Origin: CAYTGM01 sp964437365
GTDB taxonomy: Bacteria > Sumerlaeota > Sumerlaeia > SLMS01
Direction: 5' to 3'
Length of the DNA stretch: 64,000 nt
Assembly (NCBI GenBank): GCA_964437365.1
Contig: CAYTGM010000005.1
Location: 1-64,000 of the forward strand
Shown: one piece after another, positions 9,654 to 19,454 of the stretch
Layout: each line of letters starts with the position of its first letter
How positions within the stretch are numbered: the first letter of the stretch is position 1
Notes under the pieces: model-generated
Told to the model about the DNA's origin: nothing
The model's database searches: none
Seen by the model: the letters and a program-made list of their open reading frames with translations, nothing else
Translations under genes and position numbers: made by a program

Positions 9654-12600
9654 TCAATCAGAGGTAAGTATCAGCATTGTTCTCACAGTGGTTGGTGTAC
9701 CTTCAGAAAGTTCCTCACGGTTAGCTACTACGACAATGCTTCCTATGTTGTTGATACACAAAGGGCGTACAACATCATAGGGCGCATCTGGCGGAATCAG
9801 GTTATTCAAATCAACGGCTCTGCCGTTGCGCCACAGATAAGGAAAGAATTCTGATTCTCTTTCCTTGTTTCCTCCAATAATCTCTCCTCGATTGTTGATA
9901 TCTCGCACATAGTAGAGCTCCTGGCCGTCTATATCTTTCAATGGGTTAGAACCTTGAGGCAGACCGTAATCAGGTTCGGAAAGATAAAGAAAAGGGGCAG
10001 CCGGATAAGAATGCGAATTTGAATCCTTGTTGAAAACAACCTGTCCTTTGTCATTTATATCACCAATGAGTTCTCTACGATCCGGACGCGCTGTACTTGC
10101 AAGTGTCTTCTTTGATCCATTTTCACCGTATAGATATGTCTTCCCTCTTGTTGTTTGCTTAGGTATAGTCGTTGTCCAGGTAAGAACCTCGCCTTTCTCA
10201 TTTATATCAGCTACCTGAGATTGATTAGCGTCCTCAGGCTTTTCAGCCCAGGCGGTCATTGAACCTTCTTTTCGTCGAAAGTTTTGTAGGTTCATACTGA
10301 GAGGACTCTCGTCATACCTGGCCATCGTAACTCCAACGATAACCCCTTCATTGTTTACGGCCCGAGCATACCCATACGGAATATTCGGTGGCTTGTATTC
10401 AATATCGCTTGGTACGGGAGCCAGATACCCTAAGGGTGTTGGGAGTTCATCCACATTTTCCCAAAGGGCGGGTTCTGATACGGCCGCGTCCCGAGTTGGC
10501 AGTGTTATCTTACCCGTATGCACACTTCCAACAATGAGCCCATCATTATTGATATCCATTCCAACAGCGCTATACCATTCCTCGGGAACATCTATATTCG
10601 GAACCTCTTTCAGTTTCTTCAAGCCTTCAACAGGGTCATAGACATGTTCAAGAGAAACCAATGTATTACTGTCATTAATCTCTGCGGTTCCCCCACTCCA
10701 ACCTTGGAAATAAGTTTTTGGCATTTCATCAATATCGATAATATTGTAATACCCACGTGCTGTATAATTGAAGGTGATCGTATCCGAGATATTTCGCCCT
10801 TCGACCATCACTGTTGCCTTCACCTTTGCAGACCCTGGGAAGCCAACGGGTGGAATGTAGATCGCATAGGCCTGGGCAAGTTGCTGCGTTCCTTTCTCTG
10901 CCCTCAGCATTTTCGCCGGGTCTTTGGATGAACGCACAACGGGTCGGTCTTCAATGATTGTCGTGCGGTTCGCGCCAGCCAATGTTCCTGCTCCCTCAAC
11001 CAGCTCAAAAGTCACGGGAAGACCCTGAACCGGGTCTGAAGAAACATCCACATCGGCGAAGATACCGATATACGGAGCCAGGTTTGCCTGCTTTGGACTC
11101 TGTTCTCTCTGGAGAATTGAATTGTCGACCTCTTCCAAGAGATCATCAATTTCAAGGTCGCCCGGAATTTCTACTGTATTAAGACTGATCACAGTATCTC
11201 CATCTACCCAAATCTGGAGAGGGTCTTCACGAACATCGGGACAGGACTGACAGGGCGGCGGGTCCTCCCAATCAGGAACGATGTCAAAGACTCCTTCTTT
11301 ATTGGGCGTGGTATAGATAAAAAGATGCTGTGAATCGATGACACCCTTGTTGAGATCAACATCTATACTCGTCGTTGAGAGAGAGCCTGATTCAGCAGTA
11401 AGATTTATGGTTTGTTGATCTCTTGGAAAATCGGTACCAAGAGCGACATAAGCATAAGCCTTTACTTCGCTATTCGGAATTGCCATCCGAGGAGACAGAA
11501 ATTCTACCGATCTGTAATCACTACCAGTGCTGACATCGTAAACAATACGAAAAGGAACGAGGGGCCGTATTGACTCCCCTACTTGTCCATTCCTGTAGCT
11601 GAGAATATCAATGGCTCCGAACCCTTGTTTGGGATCTTCAATGGTAAAGCTGAAATCGATCGTTCCATCATTGGTTGGATAGACGAAGGTGTCTGAGTAA
11701 GAAGTGGAAGGATAAGGTGGCACTGCATAGCGAATGGACAACGGGTAGTTGGGTAGAATCGTATCATTGTTGGTTCGATCTTTAACGCTTATGGTCGCGT
11801 TGATTGTGAGTGGCTGACCTGGCTGCACAGGATAGTAGACAATCTCCGTGACGGAAGAGTTATAGCTGGGCAGTGGCGATTCCAGTTTTACGTCTATAAG
11901 GGGAGGCAGGAGATCAACTCTTCTGGATTCCAATTCCGGTGTCAGGCCGCTGCCAATACTAAGTTCGAGATTACTGACAGCTGTTGTGAGACCATCTATC
12001 GTATCAGCACTCTCATTTTCTCTTGTGATGACCTCTGATTTGTTCAGGTCAAGAACGACGCCATCAACGATCACATCACCATCATTGGTGACGGTAATTG
12101 TCACTACATGCTGAAACTGGACAGCTCCAATAACAGAGACAAAGCTTTGTATGAGCTCTTGCTGCCCTGCGCTTCCAAGTACTGCAGACAGTTCAGCTCG
12201 TTCCAGAACTCGATCAAGATCCTGATCAGAAACGATATTAACGCGTGGGTGTCCCGCTTTCAGCTTAGCGATATAGATATCCATGGCATCATTGATTTTA
12301 TCATTATTATCTGATGCATCAATGATCCTGAAGTTTACAAACATCGTTGGCTTTCCAGACGAAACATCAACCTGTTGCTTTGTTGTTTTGTTGTTGGCTA
12401 TCCCTCGATTCTGTATGGAATAAGGAATCTGCAGGTCCTTGACAATGGCTGCTTGCTCGCAATCAATGAGGAGGTCATCAGCAGCTTCAGACACGTAAAC
12501 ATTATCACCATCTTCACCTTCAACGACGAGATAGTACACACCTACAGGCAGGCTGATGGAATAACTTCCATCTGTCTGGACTAACGCGCTTGCTGTTCGA

Positions 12601-13526
12601 AGCGTACAGGCATCCAGAAACCGAACAACAGCATCGCCTTCGTTGGAAACCTGCAGTGGAAAGCCAAATTCATTGTTAACGGTACCAGTTACAGGTATCA
12701 GGTCTGAGCAAATTCGAAATGACGCATGTGCAGAAGCAAGGAGCTTTCGACTGCCACTTTCGTAGAGCCGCGAAACCAATCTGTAATCTCCATCACCTCC
12801 GATTTCTCCCAGCGTTTGTTCGAACAGGGTTATTGTTTCATCGACTGCCGGGCTATTCTCCTTGTAGAATAGCGGTCCGTCGATTAATCCCGGAAGTGCA
12901 AGTTGACGACCATCGGGCAAGTCTAGAGTCGCCAGTAAATCTGTATTCTGGCCTGTTTTTCCAGCCAATGTCTGGAGTGTTGCTTTGATGAGATCGTCCG
13001 GACCGGCGACCCCCCGATTGATTTTCAATCGCATTGCCGGTGAATCGCTCACGAGAAGAAATTCAGAATCAGACCAGAGTACCTCCTGTGTCTCCTTGTC
13101 AATCAGATGCCCTTGGAAAAGCCATTCACCCTCGTCGTCTGTTGGAAGCGTAAGGGCGATTTTTCCTGCACGACCAGAAAGCACCTGAAGGTTCTGGTAC
13201 CATTCCCCATCTGATCCAAGTTGAAACTTTTTGCCCGTAGCCGGTAACATCCCCGGCGTACTCGAGTCATAGCCGCTATTCGTTCGAGCAATCCCGGGTC
13301 CCTGCAGAGAAATCTGTATCTCTACTTCGTTCGGATCTGTATAGCTTGTCCACGATAGATCGATGGTTTCCCCGACAAAAATCGAATCCACAGATAGCTC
13401 GATGTTTAAATCTGCAATCGTTTCAGAGGTCTCAAAGTACCAGCTGTTAGCATATCCACGATTCTGTCCTGTCAGATACAATGAAAAAAGAAAGGCGAAC
13501 GAGAGGCAAATGGGGAAACGAAACAT
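9654..13526 (-). CDS. Large exported protein with CsgG-like and C-terminal HAF repeats
   Basis: A 1290-residue protein with a signal peptide (FPICLSFAFLFSLYLTG). The N-terminal 270 residues look like beta-sandwich, Ig-like modules. At about 278-358 there is a carboxypeptidase-regulatory-like fold (VTGTVNNEFG...TDGSYSISLPVGVYYLVVE). At about 395-500 the segment VNIVSDQDLDRVLERAEL...FVSVIGAVQFQHVVTITVT resembles the CsgG/FlgO-type fold that binds at the cell envelope. More beta modules follow. From about 985 to the end are six HAF-type repeats of the form DINNxGxIVG (for example GMDINNDGLIVGS, RDINNRGEIIGGN). The protein is exported or surface located; its function is unknown. The domain names are by eye and the CsgG-like call is the least sure. 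It sits directly upstream of the P450 gene on the same strand. Confidence 0.82.
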   Translation of the reverse strand: MFRFPICLSFAFLFSLYLTGQNRGYANSWYFETSETIADLNIELSVDSIFVGETIDLSWTSYTDPNEVEIQISLQGPGIARTNSGYDSSTPGMLPATGKKFQLGSDGEWYQNLQVLSGRAGKIALTLPTDDEGEWLFQGHLIDKETQEVLWSDSEFLLVSDSPAMRLKINRGVAGPDDLIKATLQTLAGKTGQNTDLLATLDLPDGRQLALPGLIDGPLFYKENSPAVDETITLFEQTLGEIGGDGDYRLVSRLYESGSRKLLASAHASFRICSDLIPVTGTVNNEFGFPLQVSNEGDAVVRFLDACTLRTASALVQTDGSYSISLPVGVYYLVVEGEDGDNVYVSEAADDLLIDCEQAAIVKDLQIPYSIQNRGIANNKTTKQQVDVSSGKPTMFVNFRIIDASDNNDKINDAMDIYIAKLKAGHPRVNIVSDQDLDRVLERAELSAVLGSAGQQELIQSFVSVIGAVQFQHVVTITVTNDGDVIVDGVVLDLNKSEVITRENESADTIDGLTTAVSNLELSIGSGLTPELESRRVDLLPPLIDVKLESPLPSYNSSVTEIVYYPVQPGQPLTINATISVKDRTNNDTILPNYPLSIRYAVPPYPSTSYSDTFVYPTNDGTIDFSFTIEDPKQGFGAIDILSYRNGQVGESIRPLVPFRIVYDVSTGSDYRSVEFLSPRMAIPNSEVKAYAYVALGTDFPRDQQTINLTAESGSLSTTSIDVDLNKGVIDSQHLFIYTTPNKEGVFDIVPDWEDPPPCQSCPDVREDPLQIWVDGDTVISLNTVEIPGDLEIDDLLEEVDNSILQREQSPKQANLAPYIGIFADVDVSSDPVQGLPVTFELVEGAGTLAGANRTTIIEDRPVVRSSKDPAKMLRAEKGTQQLAQAYAIYIPPVGFPGSAKVKATVMVEGRNISDTITFNYTARGYYNIIDIDEMPKTYFQGWSGGTAEINDSNTLVSLEHVYDPVEGLKKLKEVPNIDVPEEWYSAVGMDINNDGLIVGSVHTGKITLPTRDAAVSEPALWENVDELPTPLGYLAPVPSDIEYKPPNIPYGYARAVNNEGVIVGVTMARYDESPLSMNLQNFRRKEGSMTAWAEKPEDANQSQVADINEKGEVLTWTTTIPKQTTRGKTYLYGENGSKKTLASTARPDRRELIGDINDKGQVVFNKDSNSHSYPAAPFLYLSEPDYGLPQGSNPLKDIDGQELYYVRDINNRGEIIGGNKERESEFFPYLWRNGRAVDLNNLIPPDAPYDVVRPLCINNIGSIVVVANREELSEGTPTTVRTMLILTSD

Positions 13527-13639
13527 GGTTCATCCTTTTGGAGTTCAGAAAATACTACTCCAGAATAAGCTGCTGTGAGAATTCATGGCAATAGTAAATG
13601 GTCGATATCGAAGGCATTCGATGAAGGGGGAAGGTTAGA

Positions 13640-13765
13640 TCAGTATTCTCGAACCTGCTCTAAAATGGGCTTTCGTGCTTTCCGCAGCGATTCTTCAGCA
13701 TCGAGATTGACGGGGGTTGGAAACCATTCATAATGATTTAGGGACTTCTTAACCGATGAGATATT
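13640..13765 (-). pseudogene. Probable decayed 3' end of an unknown gene
   Basis: The minus strand is open here for about 41 codons and reads as plausible protein (EWFPTPVNLDAEESLRKARK, then PILEQVREY and a stop). No ATG or GTG start exists before an in-frame stop at 13766-13768. It overlaps the first bases of the aldo/keto reductase gene on the other strand. It looks like the truncated tail of a lost gene, but chance is possible. Confidence 0.25.
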
Positions 13766-14823
13766 TCATGAAATACAAGGATTCTGCTGATTCTGAGTCA
13801 GGTCACAGGTTAAAACGCAGAGAGTTTCTAGCCACATTAACGGCGTGCACCGTTGGTCTAATGATCCCAGACCTTTTGAACGGTGAAGTGTCAGATTCGT
13901 TGAACGGCATGAAAGACCGCCTGGGCACTCTCCTCCCCCACCGTAAACTTGGTTCTTCCGGAGCCGTCGTGACAAATCTAGGTCTCGGCGGAGGTCATAT
14001 TACAGGCCTTCCGGATAAAGAAGCTCAAGCGATGATCGAGAAAGCGCTCGAAGTAGGCATCCGCTTCTTCGATAATGCAGAGCTATACGGAGCAGGGCGC
14101 TCTGAAGAGCACTACGGAAAGTTCCTCTCCCCCAAGTACCGTGACATATCCTTTATCATGACAAAAACTCAGGCTAGAGATCGGGCGAGCGCACTTAAAG
14201 ACCTGGAAGGCTCCCTTTCTCGTATGAAGCTCGACTATGTGGACCTCTGGCAAATTCACGCGATTGACAGCCCGTGGGATGTTGAACGTCGTATAGAAAA
14301 TGGTGTTCTTGATGCGCTCGTTGAGGCCCAGGAAAGTGGAAAGGTTAAACATCTGGGATTCACCGGCCACACCTCATACAAAGCACACATGAAAATGATC
14401 GAGGAAGCTGAAGCGCGAGGTGTGAAGTTTGCCGCTGCTCAAATGCCGGTCAACCCTGCGGACCCTCACTTTGACAGCTTTATCATTAACGTTGTCCCTA
14501 AGTGTATAGAAGCGGGAATTGGCGTGCTCGCCATGAAAACGGTTGCAGACGGTCGCTTCTGGGGAGGCAACTCCGGATGGAAGCGCAAGAATGTCAACGT
14601 TCCTCCCGCGATCCCAGATGCTGTTACGCTTGAAGAGGTCTTTTCATATGTATGGTCCCTGCCGGTATCTTGCCTGATCAGCGGCATGGATAAGGTGAGG
14701 CACGTAATTGAGAACTCTACCCTCGCACGCAATGAATTAAATATCAGCGAAGAACAGCGACAACAAATTGTCGATGCCCTGGCGCCATTTGCTGGCCAGG
14801 ATTTGGAGTTCTATAAGAATTAG
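13756..14823 (+). CDS. Tat-exported aldo/keto reductase
   Basis: A 355-residue NAD(P)H-dependent oxidoreductase of the TIM-barrel aldo/keto reductase family. The N-terminus carries a twin-arginine-type leader (LKRREFLATLTACTVGLMIP), so the folded enzyme is probably exported to the periplasm. The catalytic tetrad is visible: Asp and Tyr in RFFDNAELYG, Lys in IMTKTQA and His in LWQIHAI. The substrate-side sequence VKHLGFTGHTSYKAHMKMI is typical of the family. The C-terminus lacks a 4Fe-4S ferredoxin extension, which some related members have. The start may be ATG 13756 or ATG 13768; both keep the RR motif and neither has a clear ribosome site. Its substrate is unknown, and no obvious pathway partner adjoins it. 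Confidence 0.9.
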   Translation: MRYFMKYKDSADSESGHRLKRREFLATLTACTVGLMIPDLLNGEVSDSLNGMKDRLGTLLPHRKLGSSGAVVTNLGLGGGHITGLPDKEAQAMIEKALEVGIRFFDNAELYGAGRSEEHYGKFLSPKYRDISFIMTKTQARDRASALKDLEGSLSRMKLDYVDLWQIHAIDSPWDVERRIENGVLDALVEAQESGKVKHLGFTGHTSYKAHMKMIEEAEARGVKFAAAQMPVNPADPHFDSFIINVVPKCIEAGIGVLAMKTVADGRFWGGNSGWKRKNVNVPPAIPDAVTLEEVFSYVWSLPVSCLISGMDKVRHVIENSTLARNELNISEEQRQQIVDALAPFAGQDLEFYKN

Positions 14824-14843
14824 CTTTTCTCCTGGACGCGATA

Positions 14844-17294
14844 TTAATGAATCAAAAAGGCAGCACCTTGAGCGGTCTCCTGCCGAATGAAACGCAGCGC
14901 CCCAAAGGGGTTTCCGTTGATATATCCTGGAGTCGCATCGGGCTCCCAATTGACATATTCCCAATCAAGCCCACTGACTTCATTACTCAGTCCCACCTGT
15001 AACCCCCAAATTGTACCATCTTCAGGGGCACCGGAGAGGCTCATTCCCGATTCATTGAAGTTATCCCAATCTATACGATATTCTATCGTCATGCGTGTTT
15101 CATTGGTTCCATAGGCCGCATCTCCCCCAGCAAACCATCCTGTGCCGGTATTCGCATCCGTTGTCTTGGAAAGGTTAGCCTGAGACCAGATATGACATTT
15201 GCCATCAGTACGATTAGGACTAAGAAGAATCCGATAGAAAGGCTCACTGCTCACGCCTTCAGGTGTCAGGTAGAAATTCACCTTATCTCCAGCAAGGCTC
15301 TCAAAAGTAGTCGGAGATGGAGGTGAAGCATATCCCGGAAGATATGGATTTTCAAATTCGACAAGTATGTATAGCGACTCATCATCATACAGCATCCGAA
15401 AGGAAGTACCCGCAGTATCACCAGTACTGATACTATTATGCATCCGGAAATCACTCGCAGGGTTCGAAGCACCATCCCACTCTCCAGGGCTGATCTCACC
15501 ATCTATTGAAGGTGCCGTGTCGATTTCATTCAGGTGTCGGACAGTATATTCCTTGTCGGGCTCTGGGAACTCTACATATTGAAAACGAAAAGCGTTTGCA
15601 AACATCGAACCACTAACATCAATGTTTTCATTGGTCATTGCAACGGTCCCGCTTTCCCCTTCTCTGAAATAGAATGGTTCATCGCCAAGCTCAATCCACA
15701 CATTGGCAAGTTCAGACTGATCAAGCTGAAAGGAACTCCGTCCGCCGATGTGGTCGACATGATAGGTGATGGGACTGCGCCTGTTTGACCCCGCCCCCCA
15801 TGCAACGGATATATTGTAATAGCCGGCTGCAGGAAAATCAGGAGCGACGACAGCTTCTTTATACCCCGCGACACTACGATATGTTGAGCCGTATCGAGCG
15901 CCAATTCCGGAAGTCGTACCAGGAGCAGTGGTATCCACATTTGCATTCCCCATCCCAGAATCAGAATACCATCCAATGTTTTGTCCGCCTGGTCGAGTTT
16001 CTACAATGAAGGCTTCACCGGGCACAAGAGGCGGTTGAACGATAAACTTCATCCAGGCAGCACTATCAGCAGGACCGAAGCGGCCGTGCCCGTCACTTGT
16101 TAACATGAAGTGTTCGTTATAGACAGTGGTAGTAGAAACATCCGGAGCAACCATTTGAAAGCTGAAGGTTGCCTGCTCACCGGGAGCAACATTGGCTGGA
16201 CTCATTGAGACAGGTTCGGTTGGAGATAGCCATGTTTCAGAGTCGTAGAAAATACTAACACGGTTCTCGGGCCTCGAGAGAACAAGATGTGTATCATCAG
16301 CTGTCCAGGTGGTTGTACCTATATTTTCATAAATAAGGGATACAGTTTGCGAGGAGGTACTCTCAACGGAACCTTCAAAAACCTTGGAAACAAGCCGCGC
16401 ATCCAGGGCCAGTGGGCCTGCTGGAAGTGCTGAGACAGAGATGCCATTGGAACAGGAACGTTCTCCGACATGATCATACTGTCCGTTGTCAGAAGGGAAA
16501 TTTATCACACCACTATTCATCTCCCCTGCGGCCCAGAGAGTGGTTGATCCGCCCCCGTCCAGGTTCAGTGCGTCTACGCAGCCAAGCTGTTTCATTGTTT
16601 CACCAACCTCTTCACAGGTCATACCAGCGGCCATTTCTGTTCTCCCGTCGGCGGTGAGAAGAATAAGACGATTATCATCGGTCACGCCAACAGCAGAGCG
16701 AGGATGTCGCGAAGAGCAATGACTGCCCATATTCGAAAGATCTTCCGCCGGGACTGTATTCTGAATGAGTACAAGTGGCCCGCAAGCCAGTATATCCGGA
16801 TAGGATAGATCCGCGGACCATCCGTTTGTTGGTCGTTCTATAATACTGGGATCGCCTTCCAGATTCAAAGCGATGCCGCCTCCATCAGACCATGGAGCCC
16901 ATGCTCCGCCAGCGTCGGGTATTTCGTTACCATCTACACGAAGATAGGTTACATGGCCTCCTGTCGATGTATTGAAGTATGTCCCATTAATACCGGCAAC
17001 CGCGTCAGGAATTTGCGAAGGAATCATCGAACTGATACGTTCCCTCGCGTCCGCTCGGTAGGGGAAATCGATGGAGATGTCGGTTCTGGTCAGATCGACC
17101 TCCACATAGCTGATACTTTGTCTGGCTCCGTATAGATCTTCAAACAGGTAATAGCGCCAGACAACTCCTTCACCCAGGGGGCGCTCAAACCAGTCTCCGT
17201 CATTTAGCGTTTGTTGCGCAGTGCAAGGCACGCATAGACCGATCAAAAATGGGATGGCGAAAACCGTTAAAAGGCACCGAAATGTTCTATTCAT
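14844..17294 (-). CDS. Exported phosphodiester glycosidase (NAGPA/DUF2233-like) with golvesin-like and CBM9-like domains
   Basis: An 816-residue protein with a signal peptide (LLTVFAIPFLIGLCVPCTAQ). Residues about 60-290 match the phosphodiester glycosidase fold: GINGTYFN near 101, RSAVGVTDDNRLILLTADGR, and the glycine-rich ALNLDGGGSTTLW near 245. Family members hydrolyse sugar-1-phosphodiester bonds, for example in N-acetylglucosamine caps or wall-linked glycans. Residues about 298-420 resemble an NBR1-type Ig-like domain (VSLIYENIGTTTWTADDTHL). About 425-570 resemble the golvesin C-terminal domain (ETRPGGQNIGWYSDSG, WIELGDEPFYFREGESGTVA). About 588-811 resemble a family 9 carbohydrate-binding domain (PSIDGEISPGEW...FRMLYDDESLYILVEFENP). 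The architecture suggests an extracellular enzyme that attaches to polysaccharide. Convergent with the aldo/keto reductase gene. Confidence 0.88.
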   Translation of the reverse strand: MNRTFRCLLTVFAIPFLIGLCVPCTAQQTLNDGDWFERPLGEGVVWRYYLFEDLYGARQSISYVEVDLTRTDISIDFPYRADARERISSMIPSQIPDAVAGINGTYFNTSTGGHVTYLRVDGNEIPDAGGAWAPWSDGGGIALNLEGDPSIIERPTNGWSADLSYPDILACGPLVLIQNTVPAEDLSNMGSHCSSRHPRSAVGVTDDNRLILLTADGRTEMAAGMTCEEVGETMKQLGCVDALNLDGGGSTTLWAAGEMNSGVINFPSDNGQYDHVGERSCSNGISVSALPAGPLALDARLVSKVFEGSVESTSSQTVSLIYENIGTTTWTADDTHLVLSRPENRVSIFYDSETWLSPTEPVSMSPANVAPGEQATFSFQMVAPDVSTTTVYNEHFMLTSDGHGRFGPADSAAWMKFIVQPPLVPGEAFIVETRPGGQNIGWYSDSGMGNANVDTTAPGTTSGIGARYGSTYRSVAGYKEAVVAPDFPAAGYYNISVAWGAGSNRRSPITYHVDHIGGRSSFQLDQSELANVWIELGDEPFYFREGESGTVAMTNENIDVSGSMFANAFRFQYVEFPEPDKEYTVRHLNEIDTAPSIDGEISPGEWDGASNPASDFRMHNSISTGDTAGTSFRMLYDDESLYILVEFENPYLPGYASPPSPTTFESLAGDKVNFYLTPEGVSSEPFYRILLSPNRTDGKCHIWSQANLSKTTDANTGTGWFAGGDAAYGTNETRMTIEYRIDWDNFNESGMSLSGAPEDGTIWGLQVGLSNEVSGLDWEYVNWEPDATPGYINGNPFGALRFIRQETAQGAAFLIH

Positions 17295-17360
17295 ATTGTA
17301 TCCAATCTAACCTGTGAAAGTATGAGCGTTGTACATGATTATTTAAATCAAATCCGTTTG

Positions 17361-19454
17361 CTACTTGCGGCGAGCTTCAATATCCCGGAGTAACTTTGCT
17401 TTAAATCCAGGAATTTTGTCATCATTCGGCGATAGTCGCTCTTCCTCTTCAAGCAAATCGAGCGCGGACTGAAAGTTTCCTGCTCTCGCCTCAGCAAGAG
17501 CGAGATAAAACCTTGGCCCTGGCGTCAAAGGTTGGATCTCATAAGCTCTCAGATATGCATGCTGAGCTTCTTCAACCATGCCCTGGTACTCCATGGAAAT
17601 TCCAAGATTATTGTAAAGCCTTGCCCGTTCTGGCATCCATTCAATTGCCATTTGAAAATCTTCTTGGGCCAGATCGTACATACCCCGTACAAAAAAGTAT
17701 AAAGCCCTTCGCTCATAGTGCTCGGACCAGCCACGCCGATCCTGATCATTGGACAAAGCATCGGGCTCCGGCAGATTCGGTAAAAAGTCTTCTTCCCATC
17801 GGTCATGGGCGTTGCGAACATCTTCATCAGTATAGATGTTGCCAGAGTATTCAAAAAGAAAACCACGTGGAAGCAACCAGGGGGCACTTTTACTCACAGG
17901 AACTGTATAATCACAGATAACAGTTCGTCCCAACATATCCTCCAAACCGGGTGTTGGATATCTCAAGGGTGTGTTATTTGGATCGAGACCGCGCTCGATA
18001 AGGTATGACCTGAGAATGTCTTGACTTAGGGTTCCAGTGCTCGACTCATCCATGTTATTCGCAATATAGACAGGAAGCGATGGAGACGCCCAAATCAGAG
18101 CGAGGTCCTTTCTCTTACCTTCCAGTGTAATTTCATATCCTACGGGGAATGCAGTATTGTCTGTACTTAGAAGCATTAAAGCATTTTCTGGAACCGGATC
18201 AAGTAATGCTGCTGTATATGCACGTGGATTTGCGCTATTATGCCTTGAACGCGAATAACCGGAAAGTATACCGCCGCCCGTCAGCAGAACGAGGACTATC
18301 GCAATAGTGGTACTGGAAAGCAAATTATGACGAGAAGACAAACGCTCCCACGCAAAAGTGAGGGCAGGGGCAGCCAATAAAGCTAACCAGAAATAGAGAG
18401 CAACATGCCAATCATAAACCCCATAAACATCAATATAGTCTATCTTCATACCTGATTGTTTACGGTGTGCCTCAAGCATCCCAACCCCGTAGGGAATGAC
18501 TAATAGCAACCAAAGTACGATGAGTCGCCACGACCGTTTCGAAACGATGACTAGACCAACAAGAGCGAGAATGAACCCAACTCCAAGCTCACCGAAAAAA
18601 TTATAACTCTTAATCCATTCCCAGGCAAACCCGTAAGGGATTTCTTCCAGAGATCGACTCTCATATTGCTCACGGGATATCAGCCAGATAAACTGATCCC
18701 ATGATTTGACATTTCCATTGTCGACAAGAGGATTAGACAGTGAACGAACGAAAACCCACAAATAGACAGATATACCGAGAAGAAACCCTAATCCAGCAGA
18801 GATTCCACGATAGAAGATTGTTAGAAGATTGTCTCTGCTCATCCCGATAAGACAGAGTGCTAAGATAAACGGACCCAGTGCTAACTGACTAAGATGATTA
18901 CCCGTGGTCAACCCCCAGAGAACTCCTAGAAGAAGATACTTCCAGAGTTCCTTTTTTGGAGTGTCCAAGGACCATCCAACCAATCCAATAATCGCGAGGA
19001 ATGCAGTCATGAGAGTATATTGCTCCGTCGTTGTGCATTGAACCCACCACCCCTGGGATAAATTGAGGGTCAAAGGAGCGACCAATGCTGTCGATGAAAC
19101 GATTCTTGACTGAATAGAAGGCCAAAGCTTTCGAATAAGCAGCCATGCATTTAAATAGAGACCTGCAAGAGTAATGGCTCCAAGAAAACCGCAGAATAGA
19201 TTCGTTCGAAGTGCCCACCCTCCGAAAGGAATCATACGAGAACCGATAGTAGCCAGGAGTGCCCAGGTTGGTGATCCTGGAGGATGAGTAATACCACCGC
19301 TCGCTGCAACCATCGTAAACATCGGGCTGTCCCTGAGTGCATACGAAGGATAAACATAAAAACCGACCAGAATGAGGTGAAAGACAAAAACAACAAGAGC
19401 GACGATCCAAGCTTCTCTTGTTAAAGACAATTTGAGTGAATTAAAAGGATTCAA
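17361..19454 (-). CDS. DUF2723 (PMT-like) membrane protein with C-terminal TPR repeats
   Basis: A 697-residue protein. The front half has about ten hydrophobic helices. The N-terminal loop carries the DUF2723 hallmark: acidic RDSPMFTMVAASGGITHPPGSPTW, then the aromatic and proline stretch and LRTNLFCGFLGAITL. This family resembles protein O-mannosyltransferases and may transfer sugars from lipid carriers, but activity is not shown. Residues about 585-690 are TPR helices (ARLYNNLGISMEYQGMVEEA, GPRFYLALAEARAGNFQSAL). The start is TTG at 19454, supported by AGGAAG five bases upstream; the first helix begins at residue 15, so a later start would cut it. It lies 66 bp downstream of the phosphodiester glycosidase start on the same strand and may supply glycosylated substrates for exported neighbours, which is speculation. 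Confidence 0.87.
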   Translation of the reverse strand: MNPFNSLKLSLTREAWIVALVVFVFHLILVGFYVYPSYALRDSPMFTMVAASGGITHPPGSPTWALLATIGSRMIPFGGWALRTNLFCGFLGAITLAGLYLNAWLLIRKLWPSIQSRIVSSTALVAPLTLNLSQGWWVQCTTTEQYTLMTAFLAIIGLVGWSLDTPKKELWKYLLLGVLWGLTTGNHLSQLALGPFILALCLIGMSRDNLLTIFYRGISAGLGFLLGISVYLWVFVRSLSNPLVDNGNVKSWDQFIWLISREQYESRSLEEIPYGFAWEWIKSYNFFGELGVGFILALVGLVIVSKRSWRLIVLWLLLVIPYGVGMLEAHRKQSGMKIDYIDVYGVYDWHVALYFWLALLAAPALTFAWERLSSRHNLLSSTTIAIVLVLLTGGGILSGYSRSRHNSANPRAYTAALLDPVPENALMLLSTDNTAFPVGYEITLEGKRKDLALIWASPSLPVYIANNMDESSTGTLSQDILRSYLIERGLDPNNTPLRYPTPGLEDMLGRTVICDYTVPVSKSAPWLLPRGFLFEYSGNIYTDEDVRNAHDRWEEDFLPNLPEPDALSNDQDRRGWSEHYERRALYFFVRGMYDLAQEDFQMAIEWMPERARLYNNLGISMEYQGMVEEAQHAYLRAYEIQPLTPGPRFYLALAEARAGNFQSALDLLEEEERLSPNDDKIPGFKAKLLRDIEARRK

